Shown: positions 18,498 to 27,476 of the stretch, piece after piece | Numbering within the stretch: the stretch's first letter is position 1 | Layout: each line of letters opens with the position of its first letter | Source: Arthrobacter sp. B1805 | GTDB taxonomy: Bacteria > Actinomycetota > Actinomycetes > Actinomycetales > Micrococcaceae | Direction of reading: 5' to 3' | DNA length: 64,000 nt | NCBI RefSeq assembly: GCF_002929745.1 | Contig: NZ_PJIQ01000004.1 | Span: 62,001-126,000 of the forward strand | The notes under the pieces: model-generated | Database searches by the model: none | What the model was told of the DNA's origin: nothing | The model's input: only the letters and a program-made list of their open reading frames with translations | Program-made: the position numbers and the translations under genes

Positions 18498-19997
18498 GTG
18501 AAACGGACACCCATGGAACTTGCTGCCATCGCCAGCGCCGCAGTACCTGGCCTGGCTCCGACGGGCGTCGCCGGTGCTCCGGATGATGCAGCCGACTTCG
18601 ACTCCGCCCTCCTCGTGGACGACGCAGGGAAACAGTGGAGGGTCCGCTCGCCCAAGCACGCCGAGGCGAGCATGCGGCTCGAGACCGAACTCCAGGCCCT
18701 GCGTGCCTTCACACCGGCAGTCAAGGCCGAGCTGCCCTTCCTCATCCCCCACATGGCCGGCAGCGTCCGCCAGGGCGAACTCAGCACGTTCGTCTACTCC
18801 CACCTCGCCGGAGCGACACGCACACTCGACGCCCTCACCTCCGGCGGCCGCACGATGGCGCAGGAACTCGGCCGCGTCCTCGCAGCCATCCATGAGTTGC
18901 CGAAGGAGATGGTGCAGCGGGCCGACCTGCCGAGTTACGAGGCCAACGAGTACCGCCAGCGAAAGCTCAACGAGCTGGACCAGGCCGCAACCACCGGCAA
19001 GATCCCACCCATCCTCCTGCGCCGGTGGGAACACGCCCTCGAAGACGTCGCCCTGTGGCGCTTCGGACCCACGGTCGTCCACGGGGACCTTCACGAGGAC
19101 CACCTCCTCATTGCCGCCGGCCGGGTTTCGGCCGTGACCGGCTGGACGGATTTGAGCATCGGGGATCCGGCTGAAGACTTCGCCTGGCTCGCCGCCGCGG
19201 AGGACACCACTTTCGTCGACGCCGTCCACGCGGCGTACGCCGAAGCGCGGGCAAGCGCCGTCGACCCCCATCTGGCCCGCAGGGCCGCCCTGGCAGCCGA
19301 GTTCGCCCTCGCGCAGTGGCTCGTGCGCGGAGTCGCCCTTGCCGACGCCTCGATGATCCACGAGGCCGAGGGCATGCTCGCCACCCTCGCCGCGGACGTG
19401 GAGTCGATCGAGCAGGAACAGCATGAAGCCGCCGAACGTGATCGCCGAGCGCACGAGGAGCGCGTCGAGTGGGGCGATGCGATGGGCACCGACTCGGCGG
19501 ACGGTGACTTCGACGATGACTTCAACGAGGATTTCAACGATCACTTCGACGATCTCGACGACCCTGACACGCAGCACGGCGTGAACCGCGGGGACGGACC
19601 GGCACGCTCCGGGAGTTCGAGCGTTCCAGCGGATGAGGAGACGCGCGATGCCGGGTCCGACGCGTCGGACAGCGATCCAGCCCGCGCTCCCGAGGCGGAC
19701 CCGCGGGCGAGGACCGGCAGCCACAGCTACGGAACGGACACCCCGACCGGCCGGGACCGACGGCAGCAGCCGGGCGCGGCGACAGGGCACGACGAGCGCC
19801 CCGGGGAGGAGCACGTGCTCCGCGGGGGCGACGTCGAGGAACCGACCGGACCGTCAGCGGCCTACGAGCGCCTGAAAGCCGGCCGCCAGCAGTCGTCGTC
19901 GTCGAAGGTCACGCTGCTCAGGAGCAGCGGAGCGGGTTCGGGATCACCGGATGACGTGGCGACATCGGCGATGCCGATCGTCTCCTTCGGCAGCTGA
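18498..19997 (+). CDS. Aminoglycoside/macrolide-phosphotransferase-fold protein with altered active site and acidic tail
   Basis: A 499-residue protein whose first ~330 residues have the APH/macrolide 2'-phosphotransferase fold. The catalytic loop reads HGDLHEDHLL (His195, Asp197); His202 in place of Asn also occurs in MphA-type enzymes. The following metal-binding loop reads VTGWTDLSIGDP, so Gly215 stands where active relatives have Asp (IDW). It may therefore be a pseudokinase or use metal differently. Residues ~350-499 are disordered and very acidic (DFDDDFNEDFNDHFDD). GTG at 18498 has GGAG close before it; ATG at 18513 is the alternative. It lies between nudC (divergent) and adnB (convergent), where mycobacteria have a potassium-channel gene. 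A resistance role is unlikely given this core-genome repair context. Confidence 0.78.
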   Translation: MKRTPMELAAIASAAVPGLAPTGVAGAPDDAADFDSALLVDDAGKQWRVRSPKHAEASMRLETELQALRAFTPAVKAELPFLIPHMAGSVRQGELSTFVYSHLAGATRTLDALTSGGRTMAQELGRVLAAIHELPKEMVQRADLPSYEANEYRQRKLNELDQAATTGKIPPILLRRWEHALEDVALWRFGPTVVHGDLHEDHLLIAAGRVSAVTGWTDLSIGDPAEDFAWLAAAEDTTFVDAVHAAYAEARASAVDPHLARRAALAAEFALAQWLVRGVALADASMIHEAEGMLATLAADVESIEQEQHEAAERDRRAHEERVEWGDAMGTDSADGDFDDDFNEDFNDHFDDLDDPDTQHGVNRGDGPARSGSSSVPADEETRDAGSDASDSDPARAPEADPRARTGSHSYGTDTPTGRDRRQQPGAATGHDERPGEEHVLRGGDVEEPTGPSAAYERLKAGRQQSSSSKVTLLRSSGAGSGSPDDVATSAMPIVSFGS

Positions 19998-20048
19998 CAC
20001 CGGGCCCGTCGGGAGCTGGATCGTGCACCAGCCGAACGGGCAGGACGA

Positions 20049-23000
20049 TCATGCGGGCGCAGCAGGACCGGCAGCAGCGATGATCGACTCGAGTTCCGCC
20101 GCGTCGGCCAGGTCATGCGGTCGAACGACGAGATTGTCGGAGACATAGAAGAACGCTGCACGCACCGTCTCGAGTGGTACCTCCTTCAAGCGTGACCAGG
20201 CCAGGCGGTAGACCGCCAGCTGCACGGCCTTGGCGGCTCGCCGGTCAGGAGCCGGCGGGCGTCCGGTCTTCCAGTCGATCAGGTCCCAGCCGCCGTCGGC
20301 GTCGCGGAAGACGGCATCGATCCGGCCACGGACGACGACGTCGCCGATTCTCGTCTCGATAGGAGCTTCGATCGCGGCCGGTTCCCGCAGCGCCCACTCG
20401 GACTGCTCGAAGATCGCGGCCATCTCGTTCAGGCCGAGCGTCTCGTCGACGTAGGCGTCGGCCCCGCCGGGGTACTCACCGAGGTCGAGCATCCCGCCGG
20501 ACCCGTAGAACTCCTCGATCCAGGCGTGGAACGCGGTACCCTTACGCGCCGCAGTCCCGGGCCGCCGCGGAAGCGGCCGCCGCAGTTGCTGCATCACGGC
20601 TGCGGGATCCTCGCGCAGCTCGACCAGTGTCGAGGCGGAGATGTGCGATGGCAGCGTCAGCGGCCTCCGCTCGCGTTCCCGCGCCTGCCTGGCCAGCGCA
20701 AGCCGGACCTCGCGGCCCCATCGACCGCCGTCGACGTCCACCTCGAGGGCGGGTGCCGCTGTGTGATCGAGGACGGCCTGCGCGGCGCTCTCCATAGCGG
20801 AGCGGCGCGGACCGAGCGGATCGAAGGGCCAGGTAGCCCGCTCAGGGCTCGCATTCGCAGGATTGGTGTCGCCTGCATCGTCCTCGGAGATCCAGTGCGG
20901 GCTGCTGAATCCCGCAGTGCCCGCCTCCGCCAGTTCCACGAGGTCCGTCAGGTAGGACGACGGCCCGGACGGCCTGGACCGACCACCGCCCCATACCGAC
21001 GATGTGCAGACGAGGGCGTGCTTCGCCCGGGTGAACGCCACATAAGTCAGACGTCGTTCTTCCCGCTCCGCATGAACCCTCGCCTCGTCGGTGAACACCT
21101 TCTCGCTGGCTAGCCATTCCTTCTGGTCCTGCTGCTCCCAGTCCCACTGCGGCAGTTCTGGGGCGTCTCCCCTCAACGGCCAGGGGATGGATGCATCCCC
21201 GCTGCTCCATCGGGAGTCCTTGCCGCTGGGGAAGGACCCCTCATTGAGGCCTGGGACGAAGACGACGTCCCACTCGAGGCCCTTCGATGCATGCACGGTG
21301 AGGATCTGCACGGCGTCCCTGCTTGCTTCCAGCTGCGTCACCGGCAATCCGTCCTCCTCCTGGTCCGCGGCTTCGAGCCACGCGAGGAATGCCGGCAGGT
21401 CGACCCGTTCCGCGGAGGATACGAACCCCGCAACGGCTTCGGTGAAGGCATCGAGATTTCGGCGTGCCTCGTGGATGCTCACCCCTGGTTTCGCGGCTAC
21501 CTCGATGTCGAGCAGGATGGTGCGCTCCACCTCCCCGATCAAGCTGCCGAGGTCGTCCCCGACGAAGCTGCGGAGTGCGCGAAGCTCCTGCCGCAGGGCA
21601 TCGAGTCGCTGCCGTGCGGTGTCGCTGAGCGCGCGGCCCGACGAGGACACCCACCCCGACGGAGGCAGGTAGTCCACGGCCTCCACGAGACTGCCGGCTT
21701 CGGCGAGATCGGGAGCCACGACGGCGTCCCTGCTCTGGTCACCGTCGAGCTCCTCCCCCGCCCGAGCACCGCGACGGAACATGGCTTCCCTGGTACGGGC
21801 GAGCTGCCTCGACCAGTCGCCGAGCGCCATCAGATCGGCCGGTCCCAGGCGCCACCGCGCCCCGGACAGGAGCCTCAGCATCGAGTCCGAACGGTCAGGG
21901 TCACCCAGTACGCGGAGGGTGGCGAGCAGGTCGACGATTTCGGGAGTGCGCAGCAGGCCGCCCAGTCCGACGACCTGCACCGGAACCCCTGCGCGCTCGA
22001 GTTCGGTCCGGATCGGGTCGAACTGCTTCCGGCCTCGGCAGAGCACGGCCATGGTCTGCCGCAGTGGCGTGCCGTCGTCGTCGGTCTCGAAGCTGCGCCT
22101 GCGCTGGCGCAGAACCTCCCGTGCAACCGCCTCCGCCTCGCTCAGCGGGCTACCGGGGGCTGTCGGAGGTGCGCCCTGTCCGTCGGCTCCGTCCTGGGTG
22201 AACGGACCGTCGGTGAGGAACCGTCCCAGCAGGACCTCGCCGAGCGGTGCGCCTGGTCGTGCCACCAGACCGGGAACCTGCTGGATCGAGGTGTTGCGAA
22301 GCCAGGGAGCAGGCACGTTCAGGGGTGCCGACACCGTGTTCGCTGCCTCGAGGATCGAGGTCGAGTTGCGCCACGCGACGGAGAGGTGTGCCACCTCGGA
22401 CGGCATGCGCCCTTCACGGGTCACTTTCGGGAAGGCGGTCCGGAAGGTGCCGAGCTGCCCGGCAGACGCTCCCCTGAAGCCGTAGATCGACTGGTGCGGG
22501 TCGCCGACCGCTGTCACGGATCGCCCGTCGGCGAACAACCGGGAGAACAGGACCATCTGCGCATGGGACGTGTCCTGGAACTCATCGAGCAGCACTACCT
22601 TGTACTTCTCCCGTTCCAGCTCTCCTGCCTCCGGTATGTCCTGCGCGATGCGCGCAGCCAGAGACACGAGGTCCCCGAAGTCGAGCTGCCGTCGTGCGAG
22701 TTTGGCAGCGGCGTAGCGCTCGACGAGCTCGGTGACGGTGATGCGGGTGCGGAGCTTGTCGAGGAGTTCGCCGACCTTCTGGGTTGCCGGCCTGTCCGCA
22801 CCCGCGACGTAGCGCTGCGCCATGACGTAGTCGATATGGCGGCGCAGCTCGTTCCGCACCGTTGCAGGGGCGACGAGGTGCTCGGCGCACTCCCCCGCCA
22901 TGTCGAGCACGGCCTTCACAAGAGTGCTCTTCGCGGCCGTGAAGTGCTCCCACTCGCCGTCATAAGCCTCGACGACGGAGTGGGCGAGCTGCCAGGACTG

Positions 23001-23465
23001 GGCTGTCCCGAGCATGACCGAATCCCGTTCCACCCCGATCCGAAGGCCGTAGTCCTGCACGATGCCGTTCGCGAAGGAGTGGTAGGTCGAGATGGCCGGG
23101 TCGAGCCTGTCGAGTGCGTCACTGCCGGAGGGAGCGATGTCGTCCTGCGCGAGCGCCGCATAGAGCTGGGCCAGTCGCTGCCGGACCCGAGAGGCGAGCT
23201 CGCCTGCCGCCTTCCGCGTGAAGGTGACTCCGAGGATCTGCTCGGGACGCACGAGCCCGTTGGCGACGAGCCACACGACCCTGTCCGCCATGGTCTTCGT
23301 CTTACCCGAACCCGCGCCGGCGATGACGAGGAGGGGTTCGAGCGGAGCCTCGATGACACGCGCCTGGTCCTTTGTCGGGTACTGGACCGGAGCGTCCTGG
23401 TCGGTGTGCAGCAACTCGGCCAGCCGCCGCGCTGAATAGGCTGGGGTCATCCTGGAAGCCGTCAC
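20049..23465 (-). CDS. adnB: AdnB-type helicase-nuclease subunit of the AdnAB DNA-end resection machine
   Basis: An 1138-residue fusion of a UvrD-like motor and a RecB-type nuclease. Walker A AGSGKT is at about 51-56, Walker B is LLDEFQD, and the late motor motif reads RRLTYVAFTRAKHALV. The C-terminal nuclease has GRIDAVF and DLIDWKTG, the metal-binding Asp and Lys of the RecB family. AdnB is the leading motor of the AdnAB heterodimer that resects double-strand breaks in mycobacteria. The start is GTG at 23465, overlapping the adnA stop by four bases (GTGA), so equal synthesis of the two subunits is expected. The ORF is open beyond this start but the extension overlaps adnA in another frame and is rejected. 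Confidence 0.92.
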   Translation of the reverse strand: MTASRMTPAYSARRLAELLHTDQDAPVQYPTKDQARVIEAPLEPLLVIAGAGSGKTKTMADRVVWLVANGLVRPEQILGVTFTRKAAGELASRVRQRLAQLYAALAQDDIAPSGSDALDRLDPAISTYHSFANGIVQDYGLRIGVERDSVMLGTAQSWQLAHSVVEAYDGEWEHFTAAKSTLVKAVLDMAGECAEHLVAPATVRNELRRHIDYVMAQRYVAGADRPATQKVGELLDKLRTRITVTELVERYAAAKLARRQLDFGDLVSLAARIAQDIPEAGELEREKYKVVLLDEFQDTSHAQMVLFSRLFADGRSVTAVGDPHQSIYGFRGASAGQLGTFRTAFPKVTREGRMPSEVAHLSVAWRNSTSILEAANTVSAPLNVPAPWLRNTSIQQVPGLVARPGAPLGEVLLGRFLTDGPFTQDGADGQGAPPTAPGSPLSEAEAVAREVLRQRRRSFETDDDGTPLRQTMAVLCRGRKQFDPIRTELERAGVPVQVVGLGGLLRTPEIVDLLATLRVLGDPDRSDSMLRLLSGARWRLGPADLMALGDWSRQLARTREAMFRRGARAGEELDGDQSRDAVVAPDLAEAGSLVEAVDYLPPSGWVSSSGRALSDTARQRLDALRQELRALRSFVGDDLGSLIGEVERTILLDIEVAAKPGVSIHEARRNLDAFTEAVAGFVSSAERVDLPAFLAWLEAADQEEDGLPVTQLEASRDAVQILTVHASKGLEWDVVFVPGLNEGSFPSGKDSRWSSGDASIPWPLRGDAPELPQWDWEQQDQKEWLASEKVFTDEARVHAEREERRLTYVAFTRAKHALVCTSSVWGGGRSRPSGPSSYLTDLVELAEAGTAGFSSPHWISEDDAGDTNPANASPERATWPFDPLGPRRSAMESAAQAVLDHTAAPALEVDVDGGRWGREVRLALARQARERERRPLTLPSHISASTLVELREDPAAVMQQLRRPLPRRPGTAARKGTAFHAWIEEFYGSGGMLDLGEYPGGADAYVDETLGLNEMAAIFEQSEWALREPAAIEAPIETRIGDVVVRGRIDAVFRDADGGWDLIDWKTGRPPAPDRRAAKAVQLAVYRLAWSRLKEVPLETVRAAFFYVSDNLVVRPHDLADAAELESIIAAAGPAAPA

Positions 23466-26400
23466 TGCGTCACCTGCCTGCCCTCTTCGCAGAGCGGGCA
23501 GATCTCGGGCAGCCGACAGCCATGCCCGCCGAAACCCGAGCGCCGAGGATCGTGGACTGTCTCGAACGTCGCTGCCGCCATGAGCGCGGCTGCGTCCTCG
23601 ATCATCGTCCTCGCCCACGAATCCTCGGGACTGACCGGCGCCTGCTCCTGGACGGACACGTTCTTCGACTTCGTGCCCAGGTGGACGAGCGCTGCTCCTC
23701 CCGACACTCGGCTCCCGGCTCCGGTGGCGCCCGCGCCCGCGGGGGCGCCGGCACCGCCCCCGGCTCCGTCACCTGCTGCGTCCGACAGGGCGCCGCTGGC
23801 AACAGCCGTCTGGTAGGCGGCGAGCTGAGGATGCCGCTCGATGTCACCTGTTGCGGGTGCGCTCTTGCCCGTCTTGAGGTCGACGACGACGAACCGTCCG
23901 TCGGCATCGAGCTCGAGCCGGTCGATCTGCCCCCGCAACCGCGCGACCCGTTCCGTGCCGTCGACACGCACGTCGAGGTCCGCCGAGAAGTCCACCTCCG
24001 TGGCGTGGAGAGCGCGGCCGGTCTTCCGCATCCATAGGACGTACGCGACGAGTTTCCGGACCATCCCTTCAGCTCGCCTGAAGTCGGCCTGGCCCTCCCA
24101 GGTGTCCTTGATGCCCAGTTGCGGCCACCGCCGTTCGAGCTCACGGACGTACTCGTTGCCGGTGGCCTCCGGGATGTCCTGTGCGATCTGGTGGACGAGT
24201 GTGCCCAGCGACCGGGCGAAGTCCGTGGTCCGCTCTCCCCCCGCCGCCGACACGAACCAGCTGAGCGGCGACGTGAGCACTGCCTCGACCTTGGAGGGCG
24301 ACACCGGGATGGGCTGGTCCTCCGGCACCACAGGATCCTCGCTGCTCAGACCGAGGACGCCCCACCACTGTGCTGGATGGGCTCCCGGGACCGGCGGATC
24401 GAGGGCCGCCATGCGTCCGAGGTGCAGAACCGCCTCGCGGGACAGAGCCGGGTTCGTCTGTGGATCCTGTGCGAACTTCCGGAGCTCGGCCACGAGGGCG
24501 CGAAGCGTCACCGGCCGAAGCACCTCGGTGCGCGGCCGCTCAGCCGTACCGGCCGGAAGCGGGTCGAGGACGTCGAGGAACGGGGAGGGCTGCTCGTCCT
24601 GGGACGAGACAGCGCAGCAGACCAGCTCCTGCGTGGCACGCGAGACAGCGAGCGAGAACATGCGCAACTCGTCGAAGCGGATGTCCTGCAGCTGGGAAAC
24701 GGGGTCACGCGTGCTCCGGAAGGACTCGCCGTGATCGAGCAGGGCACGCAGGTCGCCGGATCCGAGGAGTTCACCGCGCAACCTGAGATTGGGCCAGACG
24801 CCGTCCTGCACGCCCGCGACGATCACGAGCGGCCAGTGCCTGCCCGCCGCACTCGCTGGAGTCAGCACCGACACCGATGCCTGACGCTTGGTGCGCTGCG
24901 CGAGGGTGTCCATCGGGATGTCCTGGCTGAGGATGTAGTCGAGGAACAGCTCGGGATCCGCACCCGGCAACTGCTCGACGAAACGCTCCGCCGTGTGGAA
25001 GAGGGCCATCATCGCGTCCAGGTCCCGGTCAGCACGGGCGGAGGACGGCCCCTCGGACAGCGCCGCCCCCGACCACTGCTGCGCGAGCCCTGACGCCGAC
25101 CAGAGCGCCCACAGGACCGACTCGGGGTCGGCCCCCGCTGTCTCGGCCGCGGCTCTGCCTGCCTCCAACATCCTGTGCAGGCGGCGCACGGGTGCACCCT
25201 CGGCGGACAGTGCGGCGATCTCGTCGGGCGCTGTGAAGAGGGCGGTGATTAGCTCGTCGCTGGTGCGGCCTCCACCCTGCTGCAGCTCGGTGCGGCGCAG
25301 GACCTGGCGCAGGCGGCGGAGATCCAGGCTGCCCGCGCCGCCGATGCGCGACGTAAGCAGTGAGATGCAGAGCTCGGTATCCAGTTCCGCACGTCCCACG
25401 ACCACGGCGTACAGGTCCAGCAGGGGGCGGACCGCGGGTTCCTCCCGGATGGCCGTCTCCGCGGCGGGCACGTTCACGGCGATGCCCTGCGCGGTCAGGA
25501 AGCGCTGGACGGCGGATACCTGGGCGCCGTTGCGGACGATCACGGCGATGTCATCGAGGCTGCGCTCTCCGAACAGGTGCGCCTCGAGCACTCGCTGCGC
25601 GATGAATCGCTGCTCGTGGAAGGTGCTGTCCAGCACATGGGCCGATACCCCGGGAGCTCCAACTGCGCTGCCGCCCCGTTCGCTGTCCCGCCGACTCTCC
25701 CGCAGGCCCTTCCGCAGACCGTCGGGACCGCCTGACCGTGCGGCCCGGAGCACACCGTCACGGCTGCCGCGCTGGTCATCCTCGGAACCGCCCTGTGCGG
25801 AGCGGTAGGCGGTGCTGACACCGGTCGTCGCGATGCGGCCGGCCACGTTCCCCCATGCCGCCATGAGGGGACCCCGCAGCGTGAGGGACGCGGGCAGGGT
25901 TACCGTGGTCAGTCCTCCGCCGCGCCGGAACAGCCGTGACAACCGTCCCGTGAGTTCGGGACGGGCTCCCCGGAAGCCCTGCGCCACGGTGTCGGGGCAG
26001 GAGGTGACGACGACGTCGTTCCCCGCCCCGATCAGTCCCAGCAGCGCATGCACGGCCGGGTTCGCCTCCTGGTAGTCGTCGACGAGGATCAGCTGCAGGC
26101 GCTTCCGTTCCCTGTCGAGGTAGTCGCGGTCGGTCTCGAGGATCTCCCGCGCAGCAGTGAGGATTCCGGCGGGGTCGAACGCCTCGGGCATCCTGAGATC
26201 GAGCACGTCGCGGTATTCGCGGTACAGGGCCGCTGCGGCGACCCAATCCGGGCGGTCGAACCGCACTCCCCAGGCGGCGAGGTCGTCCGCCTGCACGCCG
26301 TACTCGCTCACGCGATCGAAGAGGTCCCTGATCTCCTGACGGAAGCCCCTGGTCGACAGTGCCAGCGCGAGGTTCGCGGGCCACGCGATCTCGGGAGCGC

Positions 26401-26884
26401 CGTCCCGCCCGTGCCCCGCGAGGAGCTCCTTGATGATGAGGTCCTGCTCGGCCCCGGACAGGAGGCGAGGGGCGCGGGTGATGCCGGGCGTCCGCCCTTC
26501 GGACCTGGCCCGCCGGATCAGGTCGAAGGCATACGAGGCCCACGTGCGCGCCGGCGCCGTGCTGATGCTGCGGTCGAGCTTCGCGGTCAGCTCATCACGC
26601 AGCCGTGTCGCGGCGGCACGCGTGGGTCCGAGGAGGAGGAGCCCTTCGGGCTGGACGGCTCCCGCAGTGATTCGCCGGACCGCGAGATCGGTGAGCAGCG
26701 ACGACTTCCCGCTGCCGGGCGCGCCGAGCACCAGGACCTGCCCCTGGAGGCTCTCGAGCGACTCGAGGACATCGAGGTAGCCCTGATAAGGGCGCGAGCT
26801 GGCCTCGTCCGGGCTGTCGTCCGAGGGGTCGCCCAGGGCATCGCCGAAGGACGCCTGCGGAGCATCATCGAGGGTGCTGGTCAT
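23462..26884 (-). CDS. adnA: AdnA-type helicase-nuclease subunit (motor partly degenerate)
   Basis: An 1140-residue partner of AdnB. Walker A GAPGSGKSS is at 54-62, but the Walker B site is VDDYQE (269-272), Asp replacing the usual catalytic Glu of DExQ, in line with the minor motor role reported for AdnA. The C-terminal nuclease has LRGQIDRLELDADG and VVVDLKTGK. Three cysteines near the end (1123, 1129, 1132; C-x5-C-x2-C) look like an AddB-type iron-sulfur cluster, but the partner Cys expected just before the nuclease domain is Ser here (LTSPLSWF). ATG at 26884 has no strong ribosome site. It is upstream of adnB in an atl-adnA-adnB run with 29 bases and then a four-base overlap. Confidence 0.9.
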   Translation of the reverse strand: MTSTLDDAPQASFGDALGDPSDDSPDEASSRPYQGYLDVLESLESLQGQVLVLGAPGSGKSSLLTDLAVRRITAGAVQPEGLLLLGPTRAAATRLRDELTAKLDRSISTAPARTWASYAFDLIRRARSEGRTPGITRAPRLLSGAEQDLIIKELLAGHGRDGAPEIAWPANLALALSTRGFRQEIRDLFDRVSEYGVQADDLAAWGVRFDRPDWVAAAALYREYRDVLDLRMPEAFDPAGILTAAREILETDRDYLDRERKRLQLILVDDYQEANPAVHALLGLIGAGNDVVVTSCPDTVAQGFRGARPELTGRLSRLFRRGGGLTTVTLPASLTLRGPLMAAWGNVAGRIATTGVSTAYRSAQGGSEDDQRGSRDGVLRAARSGGPDGLRKGLRESRRDSERGGSAVGAPGVSAHVLDSTFHEQRFIAQRVLEAHLFGERSLDDIAVIVRNGAQVSAVQRFLTAQGIAVNVPAAETAIREEPAVRPLLDLYAVVVGRAELDTELCISLLTSRIGGAGSLDLRRLRQVLRRTELQQGGGRTSDELITALFTAPDEIAALSAEGAPVRRLHRMLEAGRAAAETAGADPESVLWALWSASGLAQQWSGAALSEGPSSARADRDLDAMMALFHTAERFVEQLPGADPELFLDYILSQDIPMDTLAQRTKRQASVSVLTPASAAGRHWPLVIVAGVQDGVWPNLRLRGELLGSGDLRALLDHGESFRSTRDPVSQLQDIRFDELRMFSLAVSRATQELVCCAVSSQDEQPSPFLDVLDPLPAGTAERPRTEVLRPVTLRALVAELRKFAQDPQTNPALSREAVLHLGRMAALDPPVPGAHPAQWWGVLGLSSEDPVVPEDQPIPVSPSKVEAVLTSPLSWFVSAAGGERTTDFARSLGTLVHQIAQDIPEATGNEYVRELERRWPQLGIKDTWEGQADFRRAEGMVRKLVAYVLWMRKTGRALHATEVDFSADLDVRVDGTERVARLRGQIDRLELDADGRFVVVDLKTGKSAPATGDIERHPQLAAYQTAVASGALSDAAGDGAGGGAGAPAGAGATGAGSRVSGGAALVHLGTKSKNVSVQEQAPVSPEDSWARTMIEDAAALMAAATFETVHDPRRSGFGGHGCRLPEICPLCEEGRQVTQ

Positions 26885-26913
26885 GCGTCAACACCATCAC
26901 ACGCCACGGACAA

Positions 26914-27402
26914 TCAGCGGGACCGCAACGGCGACCCGCCCTCCTGTCCGGCGTGCCGCAGGGACGCGCCGAGTTCGGCGACGAAGGACTGTTCGGCGTC
27001 CGAGGGCCACCAGTGGGCGCGCGTGAGATCGACCCGGTATTCCCCGTCTCCTGCGGGTCCGGAAGGTCCGGAAGGAACCGACAGGGCGGTGCCCTCCTCG
27101 TCGTAGTGGGAGCGTGCCTGCAGCTCGAGTCCGCGTGGCGGATGTCCTCCCGCCCGCAGGACGCGCCACCACGGGACCCGCCGCGTGCTGCGCGAGAGCG
27201 CCCGGCCGACCTGGCGCGGTCCGCCGCACCGCAGAAGTTCGGCGACGTCGCCGTAGGTCAGCACATGCCCCGCCGGGATCAGTTCCGCCACGGCCAGGAC
27301 GGCGTCCGCGAACGCCGCCGGATCGACCCGCTGCAGCCCCTGGCCAGGATCGACGGCGCCCTGCGGAACGACTTCCGGGCCGGGGCCACCGCGTGGATGC
27401 AT
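26914..27402 (-). CDS. Alkyltransferase-like (ATL) DNA-repair protein, MGMT fold without the catalytic Cys
   Basis: A 162-residue protein with the DNA-binding domain of O6-alkylguanine-DNA alkyltransferases: IPAGHVLTYGDVAELL, then GPRQVGRAL and the site VPWWRVLRAGG. Methyltransferases have PCHRV here; this protein has Trp78 and Trp79, so it cannot take up an alkyl group. Atl proteins of this kind (PWHR in E. coli) bind O6-alkylguanine and hand it to nucleotide excision repair. The C-terminal third, with GEYRVDLTRAHWWPSD, is an extension seen in actinobacterial relatives. ATG at 27402 is the first start. It leads the atl-adnA-adnB run, matching Rv3204 near Rv3202c. Annotations as DNA methyltransferase would be wrong. 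Confidence 0.87.
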   Translation of the reverse strand: MHPRGGPGPEVVPQGAVDPGQGLQRVDPAAFADAVLAVAELIPAGHVLTYGDVAELLRCGGPRQVGRALSRSTRRVPWWRVLRAGGHPPRGLELQARSHYDEEGTALSVPSGPSGPAGDGEYRVDLTRAHWWPSDAEQSFVAELGASLRHAGQEGGSPLRSR

Positions 27403-27476
27403 GCGCCCACCCTAGCCCGGCACACGTGTCGGAGCGGCTACGCCATTAGGTCGGACCCCGCCGGTACGGTGGGGCC

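Noticed and set aside
18498-19997. Antibiotic-resistance phosphotransferase
   Set aside because: Active-site Asp is Gly, the context is core DNA repair, and the acidic tail is unlike resistance enzymes.
21291-23435. 714-codon plus-strand frame opposite adnB
   Set aside because: Antisense shadow of AdnB; no domain, no ribosome site, and the minus-strand frame has all helicase motifs.
26914-27402. Methylated-DNA cysteine methyltransferase (ogt)
   Set aside because: The acceptor Cys is replaced by Trp, so it is an alkyltransferase-like protein without transfer activity.
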